Positions 63,782 to 64,000 of a DNA stretch of 64,000 nt are shown here, piece after piece. A program made the translations under genes and the position numbers. This stretch comes from JAUSIF01 sp963711595. GTDB taxonomy: Bacteria > Pseudomonadota > Alphaproteobacteria > Rhizobiales > Xanthobacteraceae. The notes beneath the pieces are model-generated. The model searched no databases. It was not told the origin of the DNA and saw nothing but the letters and a program-made list of their open reading frames with translations. The stretch covers positions 124,001 through 188,000 of the forward strand of contig CAVQER010000006.1 in the NCBI GenBank assembly GCA_963711595.1. The letters are read 5' to 3'. Position 1 is the first letter of the stretch; every line of letters starts with the position of its first letter.

Positions 63782-64000
63782 TCAATTACCTCCCCGAGTG
63801 ACTGCTGGCCGCTGTTGCTGCGGCGGCTGTTGCTGTTGCTGTTGCTGTTGCGCCGGCTGCGCGGGCCGGCTGCGGCCGAGCTCGCCAAGCGGCAGATAGG
63901 GCACCACTCCGGTTCCGCCTTTCGCCGTGTTCGGATCGACGAGAATCTTATCCGCGCCGCCGATCACCCGCTCCATCGTCTCGAGATACATGCGCCGGCG
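63782..64000 (-). CDS. hflK: HflK, C-terminal end only (rest outside window)
   Basis: Only the last 72 residues are in the window; the gene continues past the right edge. It contains YLETMERVIGGADKILVD, the typical HflK C-terminal part. A tail follows with eight glutamines in a row, encoded by four CAACAG hexanucleotides (63827-63850), then three more after two prolines. Such Gln/Pro tails are common in HflK. It stops just before hflC. Confidence 0.9.
   Translation of the reverse strand, partial: RRRMYLETMERVIGGADKILVDPNTAKGGTGVVPYLPLGELGRSRPAQPAQQQQQQQQPPQQQRPAVTRGGN

Overview
The window is GC-rich chromosomal DNA from an alphaproteobacterium, most likely a Hyphomicrobiales (Rhizobiales) member close to the Bradyrhizobium/Xanthobacteraceae group. 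The reasons are the rhizobial-type glycerol ABC transporter operon, the density of ABC and TRAP uptake systems, a DUF1127 small protein, an hflK-hflC-DUF2065-degP cluster, and three copies of a palindromic intergenic repeat whose sequence resembles repeats I know from Bradyrhizobium relatives. No plasmid or phage replication genes are visible.

Layout. Bases 1-9802 hold a glycerol module: glpK (5' end outside the window), glpR, glpD, and a glpSTPQUV importer. Bases 9919-16384 (minus strand) hold a compact eight-gene operon: periplasmic binding protein, IclR regulator, livHMGF, a 4-oxalocrotonate tautomerase-like protein and an SMP-30 lactonase. A nitrate/sulfonate-type ABC importer (16661-19229), an exonuclease III gene and a MetE-like protein follow. 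Two TRAP systems (DctPQM at 21589-24483, with dctM split by a frame change; TAXI type at 27143-30354) flank a short segment bounded by a 48-bp duplication of the 3' part of tRNA-Lys(CTT). That segment carries an HWE histidine kinase and a DUF3800 protein. Bases 30489-35420 are a TetR-regulated RND efflux pair behind a perfect palindromic operator.

The second half mixes housekeeping and transport: leuA with a leucine-rich leader, PPK2, pyridoxal kinase, another nitrate/sulfonate-type ABC importer, an aldehyde dehydrogenase, an OpuC-like importer with a fused permease and binding protein, and a minus-strand cluster MFS - LamG-like - MFS behind a DUF2148 iron-sulfur protein and a DUF1127 gene. 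A SulP transporter carries a frame change. Then come ilvBNC with a complete attenuator (promoter, leader peptide, terminator), msrQ, miaA, serB, and degP-DUF2065-hflC-hflK, which runs off the right edge.

The most unusual signals are: (i) two copies of a ~72-nt mRNA leader near 51.3 and 51.7 kb, each folding its Shine-Dalgarno into a hairpin with a compensatory base-pair change; (ii) the tRNA-Lys bounded mini-island; (iii) complementary degeneration of the two glycerol-importer ATPases; (iv) an exonuclease III relic at 16.55 kb; (v) two transporter genes each broken by an apparent one-base insertion. All assignments rest on reading the sequence and on knowledge of protein families; no database search was run.
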